21,391 nucleotides of DNA from Coemansia sp. RSA 922 (Eukaryota > Kickxellomycota > Kickxellomycetes > Kickxellales > Kickxellaceae), in contig JANBQS010000312.1 in the NCBI GenBank assembly GCA_027577415.1, forward strand, positions 1-21,391. The letters run 5' to 3'. This document shows positions 8,539 to 19,160 of this stretch, piece after piece (within the stretch, counting starts at the first letter, position 1; every line of letters begins with the position of its first letter). The translations under genes were made by a program, and so were the position numbers. The notes beneath the pieces are model-generated. The model saw only the letters and a list, made by a program, of their open reading frames with translations. It did not search any database and was not told the DNA's origin.

Positions 8539-11172
8539 CTAATTCATAAACACATCCATGCGGTTGAGCTTGGCAAAAGTGTCTGAAGGCATACGGAACT
8601 GAATCATACCAGCAAAGACCATGAGACCACGAGCCTTACGACGCAACTGCTGCATATTAGCCTGCTTAATAGCATCCAAGTATGGCGACTCCTTCAGACC
8701 AGCATAGATACGCGTCAGCGTTTCCATGGTAGTCAACAGGATAAGCGAAAAGTTGCGAGTAATCGCGTCGTCCAAAGTACGCACTTGCTCGGCGTGCCGC
8801 GTAGCCGCCGACACATCACCATTCGCCCCCAGTGGCAACAAGTTGGTCGACTCGATTACCTCCAATGCCTCCTCGTAGGAGCCGCGCTGGTAACTGTTGA
8901 CAAAGTCGATGATAGCCAAAAGCATGCTGCAAGTCGATACAGCACGCTCGTCCAAAACACGCGCAATGTGCTCACGCTGGCGATAGTGAGCCAACACAGC
9001 ACGCGCCACGCCCTCGACGTCCTCAAGTCCCACCACCACAGTAGTAGCAGCAGAGTCGACAAACATCGCAGTAGAGCCCATGCTGCGCTGGTACAAGGCC
9101 TCGCCCAGCTGCTTACACAAGACATTAAGAACCGTGTTGTAGCGCTCGCCCAAGTTGTAGAGCAGCACAGTGTCCGCCAGTCGGCCCTCGTCGCGACTAA
9201 GGTCAGCCAGGCTGCGGATAATAGTATGCGAGAACTGCTCGCTCGTCGTAATGCCCAACAGTGGGAGGAATCGCTCTAGCACGCCGCGCTTACGAGTGCC
9301 GTCCGACTGAATATCGCCCAAAAAGTGCGAATACTCTTGACGCTCATACAAGATACGTACGATGGCTTTCTCGCAGAGATTGTTCTTCCGCGTCTGCATC
9401 TCCGCTGCCTGCTCAATCGAAAGCCCGCTCTGCGACGACAGATAGCCAGGCAATGTCAACAGCAAGAGATAGGCGATAGAGTCGTCAGCCTTGTCCTCGG
9501 GCAGCGCACGCGCGTACTGAGTAATGAGACGCGAAAAGTCAAACTGCCCACGCACACCACCAGCCTCGTTGGCAACCAAGTAGCTCGAGTCGCCAGTAGA
9601 AACAATCGCCTCTGAACCCGCCGAGGGAGTCGGCAGGCGGAGCAGCTTATAGTAAACTAAGGCGATCGCCATATGCACAGCTTCGATTTGGAAGCGCTCG
9701 CTCTTGAGCAAATAGTCGATGGCGTTTTCAAGCAGACCGCAAAGGAGCAATACGCGGAAGTACAACAGCGGGCTGTTGCCACTAGGGTCAAAGTGCGCAG
9801 GCCCATGCTTGAGCATCGACGCTTGCAATGTCTCCAGCGTATCGCGGCCATGCTGGACCCCAGTGCTGCTGATTTTGTCGGCATCGCGTATCTGCGCCAA
9901 GTTGATCCACATATAATCCTCAGTCGTCAGAATCACCTCAGCCTCGGCCTTCTTGGGTATATTGCCGCGACCCACCACCCTGTACATTGCAGCCTTATAG
10001 GGGTCTTCAAACGACAATGTAGTCGCAGGCAAGTCACCGCCACCACCACCGCTACGAACAGAAGGAGAATTGTCGAGGAAGGCAACGAGATGAGTAACAA
10101 ATCCAGGGTCGCCGCCAGAAAAGGCCTCCTCCTTATCCAGCGCATAGGCCAGTGCCTCTTGCTTGTAGCCACAGCGATACAGCATAAACAAGTGCGCCCA
10201 GACAGCCTCGCCCCCAAACACCTCGACATCTTTCGGTGCGCGATCAGTCCGGGCGTAAAGAACTTTAAGATAGCCCTTGATACGAAGATGGACCGATGGC
10301 ACGCCGCCGAGGTTAGCATCGTGAGGGTACTGCGCGATCTTGCTATCGACGTGCTCAATAAACGTATTTTCCAAGTACTCGCACGCCCTCGCCACCAACC
10401 GCCTGTCCATACTGCCCTCGGTAGTAGCTCCCGAAGACGGAGACATGGCAGTGTAGTGCTCGAGTAGCTTCCACACCTGGCCGATCTGCTTGCTCTTCAG
10501 CTCCTGGCTACTATCAGCAGTAGCCTTCTCCAGCCCCGGCAGCAACTCAAACTGCTGCGACAGCAAACGAGCGTCATTGAGCTTACGCACGACCTGAGCA
10601 TAGCGCTCGACACGAGGCTGAGTACACTTCCTATTACCACCACTGCCATCATCAGACAGTCCAAAGGCAGGACCACTCTGCCGAGCAAGCGGCGACAAAG
10701 AGCCAACGAACGGACGAGGCTCGGCAGCCTGATACTGGCCAAGCTCCTCAAACAAGCGGCGCTGAGTGTCCTCCCACACATTATTCATGTGCTGAGACAT
10801 GTTGCGGTCAAAGTCGTCCAACGTCGACAACTGGCTCTCCTCAATCGCGCTGACAATCGACTGCTCTTGCTGCTGCCCCAAAAAGCTCTCGACGTTGCCA
10901 TCATACGACGGCTGCAGCAGTTCGAACGCCGCCAGGAGTGCCGACGACGCGACATTCTCAGTCAATTCGTCAGTGTCCACACCTGAGCCGGCCAGCATCG
11001 ATTGCGCACGCGGGTCCAGTGCCTTGCCATTGCGCATTGAGCGCGCCACTAGCTTGCGCGACTCGGCCTCCAGCAAATCAAGTCCGCGATGAACAGTTGG
11101 GATTTCCGACGACGACAGATGCGTAGTGAGTCGCTTGGACTCTTCGAGCAGAGTACTCAGAGAGAGAGTCAT
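8539..11172 (-). CDS. Nuclear pore scaffold nucleoporin Nic96/Nup93, 877 aa
   Basis: Nic96 (Nup93 in animals) is a scaffold subunit of the nuclear pore inner ring that anchors central-channel nucleoporins. The intronless frame starts at an ATG at 11172 and is 877 residues, close to the usual 800-900 for the family. The N-terminal 150 residues are helical and probably include the segment that binds channel nucleoporins. Family hallmarks appear in order: VWAHLFMLYRCGYKQEAL near 325, DPYKAAMYRVVGR near 391, and LTTEDYMWINLAQIRD near 415. A helical solenoid follows to the end, with the C-terminal KARGLMVFAGMIQFRMP. A Gly-rich loop (GGGGGD, near 375) is an insertion in low-complexity style. It begins about 145 bp downstream of the KDM3-like gene on the same strand. 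Long frames on the other strand across it are shadows. Confidence 0.93.
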   Translation of the reverse strand: MTLSLSTLLEESKRLTTHLSSSEIPTVHRGLDLLEAESRKLVARSMRNGKALDPRAQSMLAGSGVDTDELTENVASSALLAAFELLQPSYDGNVESFLGQQQEQSIVSAIEESQLSTLDDFDRNMSQHMNNVWEDTQRRLFEELGQYQAAEPRPFVGSLSPLARQSGPAFGLSDDGSGGNRKCTQPRVERYAQVVRKLNDARLLSQQFELLPGLEKATADSSQELKSKQIGQVWKLLEHYTAMSPSSGATTEGSMDRRLVARACEYLENTFIEHVDSKIAQYPHDANLGGVPSVHLRIKGYLKVLYARTDRAPKDVEVFGGEAVWAHLFMLYRCGYKQEALAYALDKEEAFSGGDPGFVTHLVAFLDNSPSVRSGGGGGDLPATTLSFEDPYKAAMYRVVGRGNIPKKAEAEVILTTEDYMWINLAQIRDADKISSTGVQHGRDTLETLQASMLKHGPAHFDPSGNSPLLYFRVLLLCGLLENAIDYLLKSERFQIEAVHMAIALVYYKLLRLPTPSAGSEAIVSTGDSSYLVANEAGGVRGQFDFSRLITQYARALPEDKADDSIAYLLLLTLPGYLSSQSGLSIEQAAEMQTRKNNLCEKAIVRILYERQEYSHFLGDIQSDGTRKRGVLERFLPLLGITTSEQFSHTIIRSLADLSRDEGRLADTVLLYNLGERYNTVLNVLCKQLGEALYQRSMGSTAMFVDSAATTVVVGLEDVEGVARAVLAHYRQREHIARVLDERAVSTCSMLLAIIDFVNSYQRGSYEEALEVIESTNLLPLGANGDVSAATRHAEQVRTLDDAITRNFSLILLTTMETLTRIYAGLKESPYLDAIKQANMQQLRRKARGLMVFAGMIQFRMPSDTFAKLNRMDVFMN

Positions 11173-11318
11173 GATTCAGGCCAATAAAAAAAGAGGATGC
11201 TAATCAAGTTTACAAAAATGAAAATAGATTCAAAAAAAATGTAAATATGCTTTTTTGCTTATTTATTTATTTTTTTGGTCAGTAAAACACAAAAGTTTGA
11301 TTATCCTTGATTTGATCG

Positions 11319-14300
11319 TTACTGGTCATTGGAAACTGTCTTTAGCAAAAAGTCATCGCTGCTACCGCCACCGCCGCTGACGTCATCATTGTCATCATCA
11401 TCCTGCTCCTCGATCGAAAAGCTAGATGATAGCGAGGATAACAGGGAGGGAGAACGGGTCTTGCTGTCTTTGCCACTGACATTGCTAGCCTTGGATCCGG
11501 ATCCAGATCCTGTTGCTGATTTTTTAGGTTGCTTCTTGGGCCGGCTACCAGACTTTGCCTTTTGCTTTGGCTGTCTCTGCCTATTTTCATCTTCGGAATC
11601 AGAGTCTGACAACGCTGGCTGCTTGGGGGTCGGTTGCTGGCCAGCAAATGTCCACCACAAAATGTTGCCAAGCTGCAATAGATCACGACTACGCGGGTGC
11701 CTGCTGTCCAGCTGGCGGAACTCCCCAGTAAGCCGACGACAGTGCTCGACTCGCTCGGGCGACACAAAGTCCATGGCGACTTTGACAGCGCTGGAATAGT
11801 TGCATACTTGATGTGCACATCCGGCTGGCACAAACACGGCGTCGCCAGGTATCTGGTATATCCGATAGCAACTATGGCGGTATGTTTCAAAGAATTGCCT
11901 GCGCATCGGCAGAGTGAGAAAAGTCTCCTGGTTGTGGATCGGATCACCAAGCTTGGCAGCTGCTAGTCCCGAACACTCGGCGCTATAAGGTTTGCCAACA
12001 CTTTCGCCGATAAACTTTCGCAGGTCGCTCATAGCCTCAGGCGGGTAAATGTCCCACACAGCAGCCGCAGCAGGCGCGTCGGTATTAGCAGCCGCAGTAG
12101 CAACAGTAGTGGTAGACGAAGAAAGGCTGTCATCGCTACGGGTCCAAATACCAGGCACCTCAATACCACGCTCGCGCAGAAACTCGGGTGGGGCATAGGC
12201 CATGATATTCACAGCATCGGCCATGTCGCAGTGCAAGTTGGTCGTGCCGACTCCTCCCTCGCCGTCGCTTGACCCGTAGGCGCAGTACATCTTCGGGCCC
12301 AGATCAGGCGGAACAAACTCGGTCGGCAGCCGGTTAACCAGGTTGAACTGACCCTGGCGCTGAGTATACTCGGGGAACGGCAGAGCCCTCATAAAGTGGC
12401 GGAAGTGATCGGGCAGCCTGGCCTCAAAGTCCTCCGTAGGCGGCCAGTCCTTGAGCTTTAGAATGCCACGCTTAACGCAAGCCTTGTGCCTTTCCCACAC
12501 TCTGTCAGCCGCTTTAGGCTCGTCCCCTGACTGTGACTTCTCTGCCTCTCCAAATAGCGCGGAGTACTTGTCCAGTCCGTCAAACAGGCGATAAAAGTTC
12601 CGCAACGGCCAGGCGCCACCGACAGGCTTGGCGCCATCAGCGCAGTCGAGTATGCCGACTATTTCGCTCCCAAAGTTCTTTATCCACCACTCTGGCTGCC
12701 AAATCTCGCTGTTGAGCACTGACAGTAGTCCTCGCACGACGACGACTACGCCACGCCGCCACAGGCACGAGAACTCTGCTGTCGTCAGCTCGTCAGGCTG
12801 CACGTACATAACCGGCAGCTCCCAAGGCTCGTGCGGGTACATCTCTCGCGTACGCTTCTCAATCAGCTCGATCTTAGCAGCAAAGGCCTGAGCCATTGTG
12901 TCGCTAATAACCCCAGCGGAGCTTATCCTGCTGAATGCGGGGTAAATGTCGTCCAGGCTGACGACGCTCTTCACCTTCTCCATCACCTGGTTAATGTCGG
13001 CAGCCGAGAACTGCGACACGCGCATAAACTGGCACTTTTTGTGCTGGGAGTGCAGGCGCACGCTCAGCTCGCCCGTGCCGTTGAACGACTTGCAGTAGCT
13101 AAAGCGCCTTGCCCAGCTGCTGCCATCGTCCGCCTTGCCCATGGTTTTGGTTAGCGAGACGCGCTGTTTGACCCTCTTGTCGCCCCACTCTGAGAAGCAG
13201 TCAACGCACATTTCAGTGGCACACATGCAGCACGTAAAGCACACTGACATTATCGACGTTGCGCACATGTCGCACACTTGCCGAAAGCCCGGAGAGATAG
13301 TGCGATAGATGCAAGGTGCTGCTGAGCACCCATAGCCAGGAAGCACCCCATACTCGAGACTGGTCAAGGGCGTAGTGCTGCTGTCCTCGACGATGACCGA
13401 GGCAATGACACCCAAAGCCTTGAGCAGCGTCGGCGCCGTCGTAAACAAAGAGTACAGCTCGCTCCATCCGGCTGGCGTAGTCGCACTGCCATCTTCGCCA
13501 GACAATTCGCCCATAACGAGGGAGACGGGCGCTGGCTTTACGACTAGCGCCATGGACGCGCTGTCGACCTGAGAAGCAAACATCGGTGCGGCTATGTACC
13601 GGGTGAACTTGGAACTGTCACGCATGGTAACATCCAGCCTGGTATTGACGCGGATAGAGCGGAACCGGCAGGGGCAGTCGGTCTGCCGAGTCACGCAGCC
13701 GCGACACATGGCTGGACCCTGAACCGAGCTGGACTGACAAGTCGAAGCTTCGGCCGAATTTGACACCCGCACTTCCTCGCAGTCACTCACGCCTTCGCGC
13801 CACCGCGTAAACTTTGCGCCGAGCCGCCCGAGCCAGCGCTCAGGCACGACCGGCACTGGGAAGCCGTCCACGCCGTACTCGGGAAAGCCTTGGGCTTGAT
13901 TTGCCATGGCGGCCCCGGATGCTGCGCGGCTGTTGACTATGTAGTGCGCCGGCTCGTCCTTAGAAGCCCGAACCATAATCGGTAGAAATGGCGCGGCAGC
14001 CAGCTCGGCCATGCTGGGCCAGCTGCCAAGCGACTCGGCCTGAACCACGACTCCCGCGTTGGCCAGAGTATCTTGGATGGAAAGGCCAGCAGCCCGCGAT
14101 CGGGCAAATATCTCGGCGGCGGCGGCTCGCCTCTCTTTCAGGCTCAGCTTCTCTTCGGCAGTGAAGCGCTTGCCCCGCCTGGCCGACGATGACACAGTGC
14201 CAGCAGCCAGCTCTTCCTCGTGGTCAACGTCCATGGTGGCATCATGCTCAACGTCGGCCGGCGCTTGGCTGCTCGCCTGCGGCTCAAGACTGACACTTGG

Positions 14301-15730
14301 CCGTTCGATCTCGGCAGGCAGCCGTCCGATTCTGCCGCGTGGGGGCTTAGCGCCAGGGGCAACGCCAGAGCGACGGCGTGCGCTATTAGCCGAGCGTGGC
14401 GCTGCAATTGCAAACTCGTGAGGGTCGGGCCGAAGCATTCCGCTGTAGCCAGTCACTCGCCTAGCTGCAGCGCGCTTAGGCGGGCGATACTCCTCCGGCT
14501 CGGCGACATTTCCCTGAGCCGATACGGTCGGCAGCATAGCCGCATACTGTGTCATAGTCGCTACCATCCGGCTCAGCATACCGAAATTAAGAGCCGTAGC
14601 TAATCGACCTGCATTTTCGGATGTCGACTCGTTGTCAGCTACCATGTGCCAGCGCGTCGACCGGCTGTCGGCAGTGGCAACATCCGGACATCTCTGCAAG
14701 CAAATGGAATGCGAGTCCCGCAGAGACCGGCCCAGGTCCGAGGACGTCAGCCGGGCTATCTGGCTCATTAGCGTTATCTCGTCGCCAGCAAACATGCTTC
14801 CAGTCTGACAGTGGCCCTGCGCCCACGCCTGCACGAGCAGCTCCACGTACGCGTAGCGGTCCCCAGTATAATTACGGTCTAGCTCTCGCAACCCCGCGTA
14901 GTCAGGTACCTGCGCAGAAAGTTGAGTGTGAGGATGCTGCAAAGGAAGCTGAGCGTGAGGCTGCTGTGGCGACTCTTGTGATGGCTGAGATGACTCTTCA
15001 TATTGAGAGGACTGGATGGCAGGCGGAGACTGGGGCAACTGAATAATGGGCGGAGACTGAGGCAACTGAATAGTGGGCGGCGACTGAGGCGACTGAATGG
15101 TAGGCGGCGACTGAGGCGACTGAATGGTAGGCGGCGACTGAGTCGAGAGTTCCAATTGTGCCAGAGGCGGTAGTGGCTGCTGCATTTCGGACACTATAAT
15201 AAACAATTGAAAACAGTTCAGGTGTGTTAGCATGTGAGCCCAACGCCTTTGCATATTTACAGCTTTTATACTGTACCTTCTCTGCCAGGATTGACCAGGC
15301 GGTTGCTGCGCTTCTGAAGGCGCTTTCGTTTCAGCTGCGGCTGGTGCTCAAGCATCTCGGAGCTACTGCCAACGCTGTAAATGCCATCAAGGCTGCTGCT
15401 ACTAGTCCCATCGGGCATATACTGTGGGAAGTGAGACCTACGCCAATTAGGGCCATGCCAATGCTCGGCGGGAATAATATCGAGGTAAACTTCAGTGGAT
15501 ACCCTGTGGCGAGACGAGTGCCCCTCCGACTCCTCCTGCTCGCGCCTAATATGTGTGGTGGGTAATTCCTGCGCTGGAGGCATGTAGCTGGCGAATTGCG
15601 TGGGACTAGTGCACATGGGAAGCCGCCCAGTCGCCAGCACCTCTTCGTCGTCCTCGTTGTCAAACATCACTTCGTCAGTATCTGGCTCCGGAGAAGCCTG
15701 ATGACTCTGCGAGTCAGAAAGTCCAATCAT
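11319..15730 (-). CDS. KDM3/JMJD1-type JmjC histone demethylase, two exons, about 1442 aa
   Basis: I join exon 1 (15730-15277, 151 codons plus one base) to exon 2 (15193-11319) through a GT-AG intron at 15276-15194; the reading frame is kept. KDM3 enzymes are Fe(II)/2-oxoglutarate dioxygenases that remove H3K9 mono- and dimethylation. Spliced residues about 792-817 carry a Cys-rich finger (CDMCATS...CFTCCMCATEMCVDCF). FSCLWRRGVVVVVRGLLSV and LKLKDWPPTEDF precede the JmjC core. The iron site is visible: His1139 and Asp1141 in TTNLHCDMADAVNIMAY, and His1279 in VFVPAGCAHQVCNY. KVAMDFVSPERVEHC follows, as in animal KDM3. All three metal ligands are present, so activity is likely. The N-terminal region has a nine-residue PPTIQSPQS repeat and is low-complexity. 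The C terminus is Ser/Lys/Asp-rich. Exon 1 is acidic with no known domain. If the splice were wrong, exon 2 alone would start at an ATG at 15254. Confidence 0.88.
15022..15143 (-). repeat. In-frame 27-bp minisatellite in the KDM3-like gene
   Basis: About four and a half tandem copies of a 27-bp unit (ggcggcgactgaggcgactgaatggta on the plus strand, with variants) begin at 15022, 15049, 15076, 15103 and 15130. Each encodes nine residues, PPTIQSPQS or a variant (PPTIQLPQS, PPIIQLPQS, PPAIQSSQ). The middle copies are the most alike. The 27-bp length keeps the frame, so copy number can vary without breaking the protein. Confidence 0.9.
15194..15276 (-). other. Inferred 83-nt GT-AG intron of the KDM3-like gene
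   Basis: On the minus strand the donor is GAAG|GTACAG, there is a CTAACAC branch-like site, and the acceptor is TTTATTATAG|TGTCC. Exon 1 ends in phase 1 and exon 2 resumes in phase 1, giving ...GRE-V-SEMQQ. Exon 1's frame hits TAA six bases past the donor when unspliced. The length fits other introns in the window. Confidence 0.75.
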
Positions 15731-15910
15731 ATAGTAAAATCCTGAATGGGCGTGACAATAAATTATTAGAGGAAAAAAAAAGTGTTTGAAAGCAAAAAAT
15801 AAAAATGAAACGCTGATGACTTGATTCTTTTTTTTAGGATGAGGGAATGGAAAAAAAAAAAAAAAAAATTGGGTATTTTAATTTATCTGATGATCGGATT
15901 GAAACGAAGT

Positions 15911-16991
15911 CTACAGCGCAAAAGAGCAGCCCTCAATTGCCAACAAGAGCTGTACCAAATTGGGCAACAGCTGATGGCGATCGACATCGACCACTCCATG
16001 TTGACACAGGAATTGCTCGATACACACTGACAACAGCCTTATTGCCATATGCAGACGCGGTCGGTCGTTGGCGCGCAGCATGTACAGCGGCCACTCTGCC
16101 ACGGCTATTAGAGCTGTTGACTGAGTTGTCAGAGTAGCTTTCGCCATTGGATTGCATATCGTCGATCGAGACCCGCGAGGAACGACTGGAAAGCGCAGTG
16201 GAATATACATGAGTCTCGACACAGCATCGACCACACGAGTGACCAAGCCCAGTGCCGCCGCAGTCTCTTCACTGTCCTGCCATCGCCGCACGCTATCAGG
16301 TCCAATTACGCTCAGCCCACATATAGACCACCCGCCATACGCGTCCCCCTGAACGATAGCTCCTTGCTCATCGTATCCTTCTTCAGTCTTGCTGATATCG
16401 CCAATATCGATAGGATATATAAACAAAAGCTGCTGTGCCACCAGTGCCCGCTGTCGTGCCAGCATCGCACGCAAGTCCTCGAGAATAATCCTGTCCTGTC
16501 GTAGTTTAACAACAGCGCTCGAGATCTGGTCGGGTATTCGTTGCAATGCTCGCTCAGCCTCTCGTACGCGCTCCTGGACCGCCGCCCTGCGCTCTGTCAA
16601 AGTTTCTACAGCCTCAGAGGCTGCCTCGACGCGTCGCGTGTGCTGCCCCAGTCGCTGCCTAAGCTCTGCTACACGCCCAGCCGTCATGCTTACTTGCTGT
16701 CGTAGCCTTTGCACGCGTCGTGCTCGCCGCAAAGACTCTTCAGTTGATATGCGCGCCTGTCTAGTCGACTCTCTGCTTTCTACCAGCGCCGTCTCCAGCG
16801 TACATAGTCTATATAAATTAACTGTCTATTAATAAACTCCGCTCGTGCTGTCTATTTACCACTGCTAAGACTGTAATGAAGACTTACTGGAGCAATGTAC
16901 TCACCGAGTACGCTGGCGCAAGCACGTCAACAATGGTGTCACTTGTTGAAGGAGCCTCACCCGAGCGATGGCGAGCGTCCAGTGTAGTCAT
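15911..16991 (-). CDS. UVRAG/Vps38/Atg14-family PI3-kinase complex subunit, two exons, 333 aa
   Basis: This family supplies the coiled-coil subunit that directs the Vps34-Beclin/Vps30 lipid kinase to autophagy or endosomal sorting. The C-terminal half fits: YPIDIGDISK near 166, TAAALGLVTRVVDAVSRLMYIPLRFPV near 217-243, SRSTICNP, then WPLYMLRANDRPRLHMAIRLLSVCIEQF near 274-301. A long coiled coil rich in Arg, Glu and Ala (about residues 60-160) precedes it. There is no stop-free ATG start in the main frame, so I add a first exon starting at an ATG at 16991 (MTTLDARHRSGEAPSTSD...). Two equally frame-consistent 79-nt introns exist: 16904-16826 (GTGAGT donor) and 16887-16809 (GTAAGT donor). Both give 333 residues. 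The protein lacks an obvious N-terminal C2 domain and the CxxC pair of Atg14, so which branch it belongs to is open. It lies 180 bp upstream of the KDM3-like gene on the same strand. Confidence 0.75.
16809..16904 (-). other. Intron of the UVRAG-like gene with two overlapping solutions
   Basis: Minus-strand donors TCG|GTGAGT (16904) and CCA|GTAAGT (16887) pair respectively with acceptors TTAATAG (16826) and TATATAG (16809). Each pairing removes 79 nt and joins in frame. They change only six to seven residues at the junction: YS-TVNLYRL-CTLE versus YS-VSTLLQL-CTLE. Crossed pairings do not keep frame. Confidence 0.65.
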
Positions 16992-17355
16992 TATAAAGCA
17001 AATGCCAAGTAATAAAATATAAATAAAATAATGTCTATTGAATTCTGCAACATGAAAATACTTTAAAAAAAAAAGGTCAATCGACTACATAGCGACACGT
17101 GGAGAATGTGCACATGTCAAAATTTATGGGTGCTGTAATTTCTGCACCAAGAAGTAATTTCCAGAGTGACTAAATATCTCGCTGGGGGGAGCGTCTCCAA
17201 CTGGTACACTTTGGTGCTGTCATACCTCAAATACTTCCCCTCCTCCCCAAGGCATTAAAGAAATTGCCTAATGTAAAAAAAAAACTATAACATTATTGTT
17301 TCCATAGCTGCGGGTAGTTTGTTCCTGAAGTGCAACAAATTCTCACTCTCACGTT
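16992..17355. other. AT-rich spacer between the F-box gene and the UVRAG-like gene
   Basis: No gene is seen. On the minus strand the part nearest 16992 should be the UVRAG-like promoter (TTTATATTTTATTAC about 17010-17025). The part nearest 17355 is the F-box 3' region with A/T runs. A diverged repeat at 17175-17225 resembles 19281-19331. Confidence 0.5.
17175..17225. repeat. Diverged direct repeat, copy 1 (3' of the F-box gene)
   Basis: The stretch tatctcgctgggg...tctccaactggtacac aligns by eye with tttctcactgagg...tctccagctggtgcac at 19281-19331, with roughly three quarters of positions identical over about 40 bases. The two copies lie in the same orientation on either side of the F-box gene. 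Confidence 0.45.
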
Positions 17356-19029
17356 CTACAGGCAAACTGCATTTCTCATCCTATTGAGCTGAGGTGCGTA
17401 ATTGCTGTATGGACCACTCCCCAGTGCTTTATCAACACTGGCCTGGTAATCCTTAAAAGTGTTTGGTGGGATTTCTACCAGATGAAACTTGGGACATACC
17501 AGCGCCAACATCAAAATGTAATCAACAGTTTCAGAGGCATATTGAGGACTGAAAGAAGACATGTGCCAAATTTGAAAATTATTTCCTATACCACTGTATG
17601 TAGAAACTATGTGGTCAGGTAGTTCATCAGCAGCAATATGCGCAAGCCCAGGTCCCAGATCTCTAATGGCACTGAAAAGCTCTACAAGGGATGGAAGTGC
17701 CCTCAGTATGGACAATACCTCAAAAACTGAAAGAGTTTTACCAAAGTCAATTATCTTGATATGTTGGAATCCTTGGCCATGTTGCATTGCTGATATAAAT
17801 TGTCTGTACATTCCTGGTGTTGTTACTTCCAGCTTTTTGGCACCACTCACCAATTGATTCAAAAACTGGCCAATATTCACTTCAAAATTTACGGGCAAAT
17901 CCCAATAACCCATGGGTCCATCGATAGTAACATTCTGCAATGCTTGGTGTTTGCTTTCAAACACCCTGCTTTGATTAAGCTTAATAACGGTATTATCATC
18001 CAAATACAAACACAGGGAGGTCAAGGTTGTAGTGTTGCCTCGGAATAACACATCGTCATTAAATGGGTATGGTCCTTGCAGCTCCAAAGTGCTTAGCACG
18101 GGAAATGGTACCATATTGGTGGTCGTTTCTTTTGAAACAGAAATGTCACGGTTACTTGAGAGTAATCCCAAATTCAAAATATTCGGGTATACAACCACAC
18201 CACCATTTGCATCCTGAACTAGCTTGTCAGCAGCATCTATAGGAATAGATAAATGTTGAAGTGTAGTGGCAGACTTGTGTATCAGACTTTGGCACATGTC
18301 TGATAACTTCTTATAGTCTAGAGTAAGCTTTGACAGTGGTGGAATGGAGTTAAATGTTAATGGGTAATTAACATCAATTTCATGTAACTTGAGATGAGCA
18401 TGTTCTGTGCCAGTGTAAAGAACATCTGTAAGTTGTGCAATTACTTCTTCGTACAATTCAATATCACCAATATTGTCAGTAACCCTTGGCTTGAACTTAC
18501 AATCAAACACTACATTTACTGTAGTTGCTGTTGGAGCCATTGACTTGACAAGCTTGGCAAACTCTAGAGCATTGATGAGAGCAATAGCTTTAGAATCAAA
18601 GTCTTTGTTCGTGTATTCTTTAATATGGACAGTCAGTCTGTTAGCCAAAGGAAAGCACCTGGTGTCTCTGATAAAGTCAACCAATAGTTTGTAAGCATTG
18701 CCACTGACAATACTAGGCATGTTGACGTTTATATGAACCTCCTTGACGAAACCTGCTGCGTTGTGTGGCAATGCTTTCTCTTTAGTCCACCCAGGGTGCT
18801 TGAGAGTCACTTCATTCTTTTCACCATCAATGGTGAGGTTGAGCTGTCTCCATAGCAATTGGAGAGCTTCCTGTTTCCAAGATAAACATACGGTTAGCCA
18901 CTTCTTTACCTGGTGTGCCTGGAAGCTATAACCATACGAACTTGACTTTCTTTCAAGAATTACCCACTTGAAGATTAAGCGTAGAACGTCCACAGGAAGA
19001 GCTTGAGCTGGAGACAATTGGCTGGACAT
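17356..19029 (-). CDS. F-box-like protein with a C-terminal solenoid, 557 aa
   Basis: The N terminus MSSQLSPAQALPVDVLRLIFKWV, followed by VKKWLTVCLSWKQEALQLLWRQL, has the spacing of an F-box (residues about 9-64). F-box proteins bind Skp1 and present substrates to SCF ubiquitin ligases. The remaining 490 residues have no catalytic motif; their repeated Leu/Ile patterns suggest an irregular leucine-rich or beta/alpha solenoid for target binding. The frame stays open upstream to an ATG at 19230. I choose the ATG at 19029 because the F-box begins just after it, the upstream peptide is low-complexity and hydrophobic, and a TATA-like element lies at 19161-19176. The gene is AT-richer than the core genes. 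The target is unknown. Pseudogene status is unlikely because the frame is intact. Confidence 0.75.
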   Translation of the reverse strand: MSSQLSPAQALPVDVLRLIFKWVILERKSSSYGYSFQAHQVKKWLTVCLSWKQEALQLLWRQLNLTIDGEKNEVTLKHPGWTKEKALPHNAAGFVKEVHINVNMPSIVSGNAYKLLVDFIRDTRCFPLANRLTVHIKEYTNKDFDSKAIALINALEFAKLVKSMAPTATTVNVVFDCKFKPRVTDNIGDIELYEEVIAQLTDVLYTGTEHAHLKLHEIDVNYPLTFNSIPPLSKLTLDYKKLSDMCQSLIHKSATTLQHLSIPIDAADKLVQDANGGVVVYPNILNLGLLSSNRDISVSKETTTNMVPFPVLSTLELQGPYPFNDDVLFRGNTTTLTSLCLYLDDNTVIKLNQSRVFESKHQALQNVTIDGPMGYWDLPVNFEVNIGQFLNQLVSGAKKLEVTTPGMYRQFISAMQHGQGFQHIKIIDFGKTLSVFEVLSILRALPSLVELFSAIRDLGPGLAHIAADELPDHIVSTYSGIGNNFQIWHMSSFSPQYASETVDYILMLALVCPKFHLVEIPPNTFKDYQASVDKALGSGPYSNYAPQLNRMRNAVCL

Positions 19030-19160
19030 AGTGGCTACTAAAAGACTGGTTGAAAAAAGTACTAAAAATGTGTGGATAGCTTTGGTGAAAACAATAAAAA
19101 TATGTTGAAAAAGTGTGGAGTAAAAGAAAAGAATGGATGGGTGGGAAAACCTTCCCTCAA

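Noticed and set aside
9673..10467. 264-codon plus-strand frame
   Set aside because: It lies wholly antisense to NIC96, whose frame has clear family motifs. Its composition is that of a shadow frame in GC-rich coding DNA.
11329..14603. Several plus-strand frames of 80-156 codons, including a poly-Ser frame at the right end of the demethylase C terminus
   Set aside because: They are antisense shadows of the KDM3-like gene, which has conserved catalytic residues in frame.
15194..15254. ATG at 15254 as the start of the demethylase
   Set aside because: The first 20 residues fall within a well-formed intron, and splicing joins the upstream frame in phase. It was kept only as the fallback.
15834..15868. 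Long A-run as a retrotransposon poly-A tail
   Set aside because: Similar A/T runs occur in most spacers here and no element body or target duplication flanks it.
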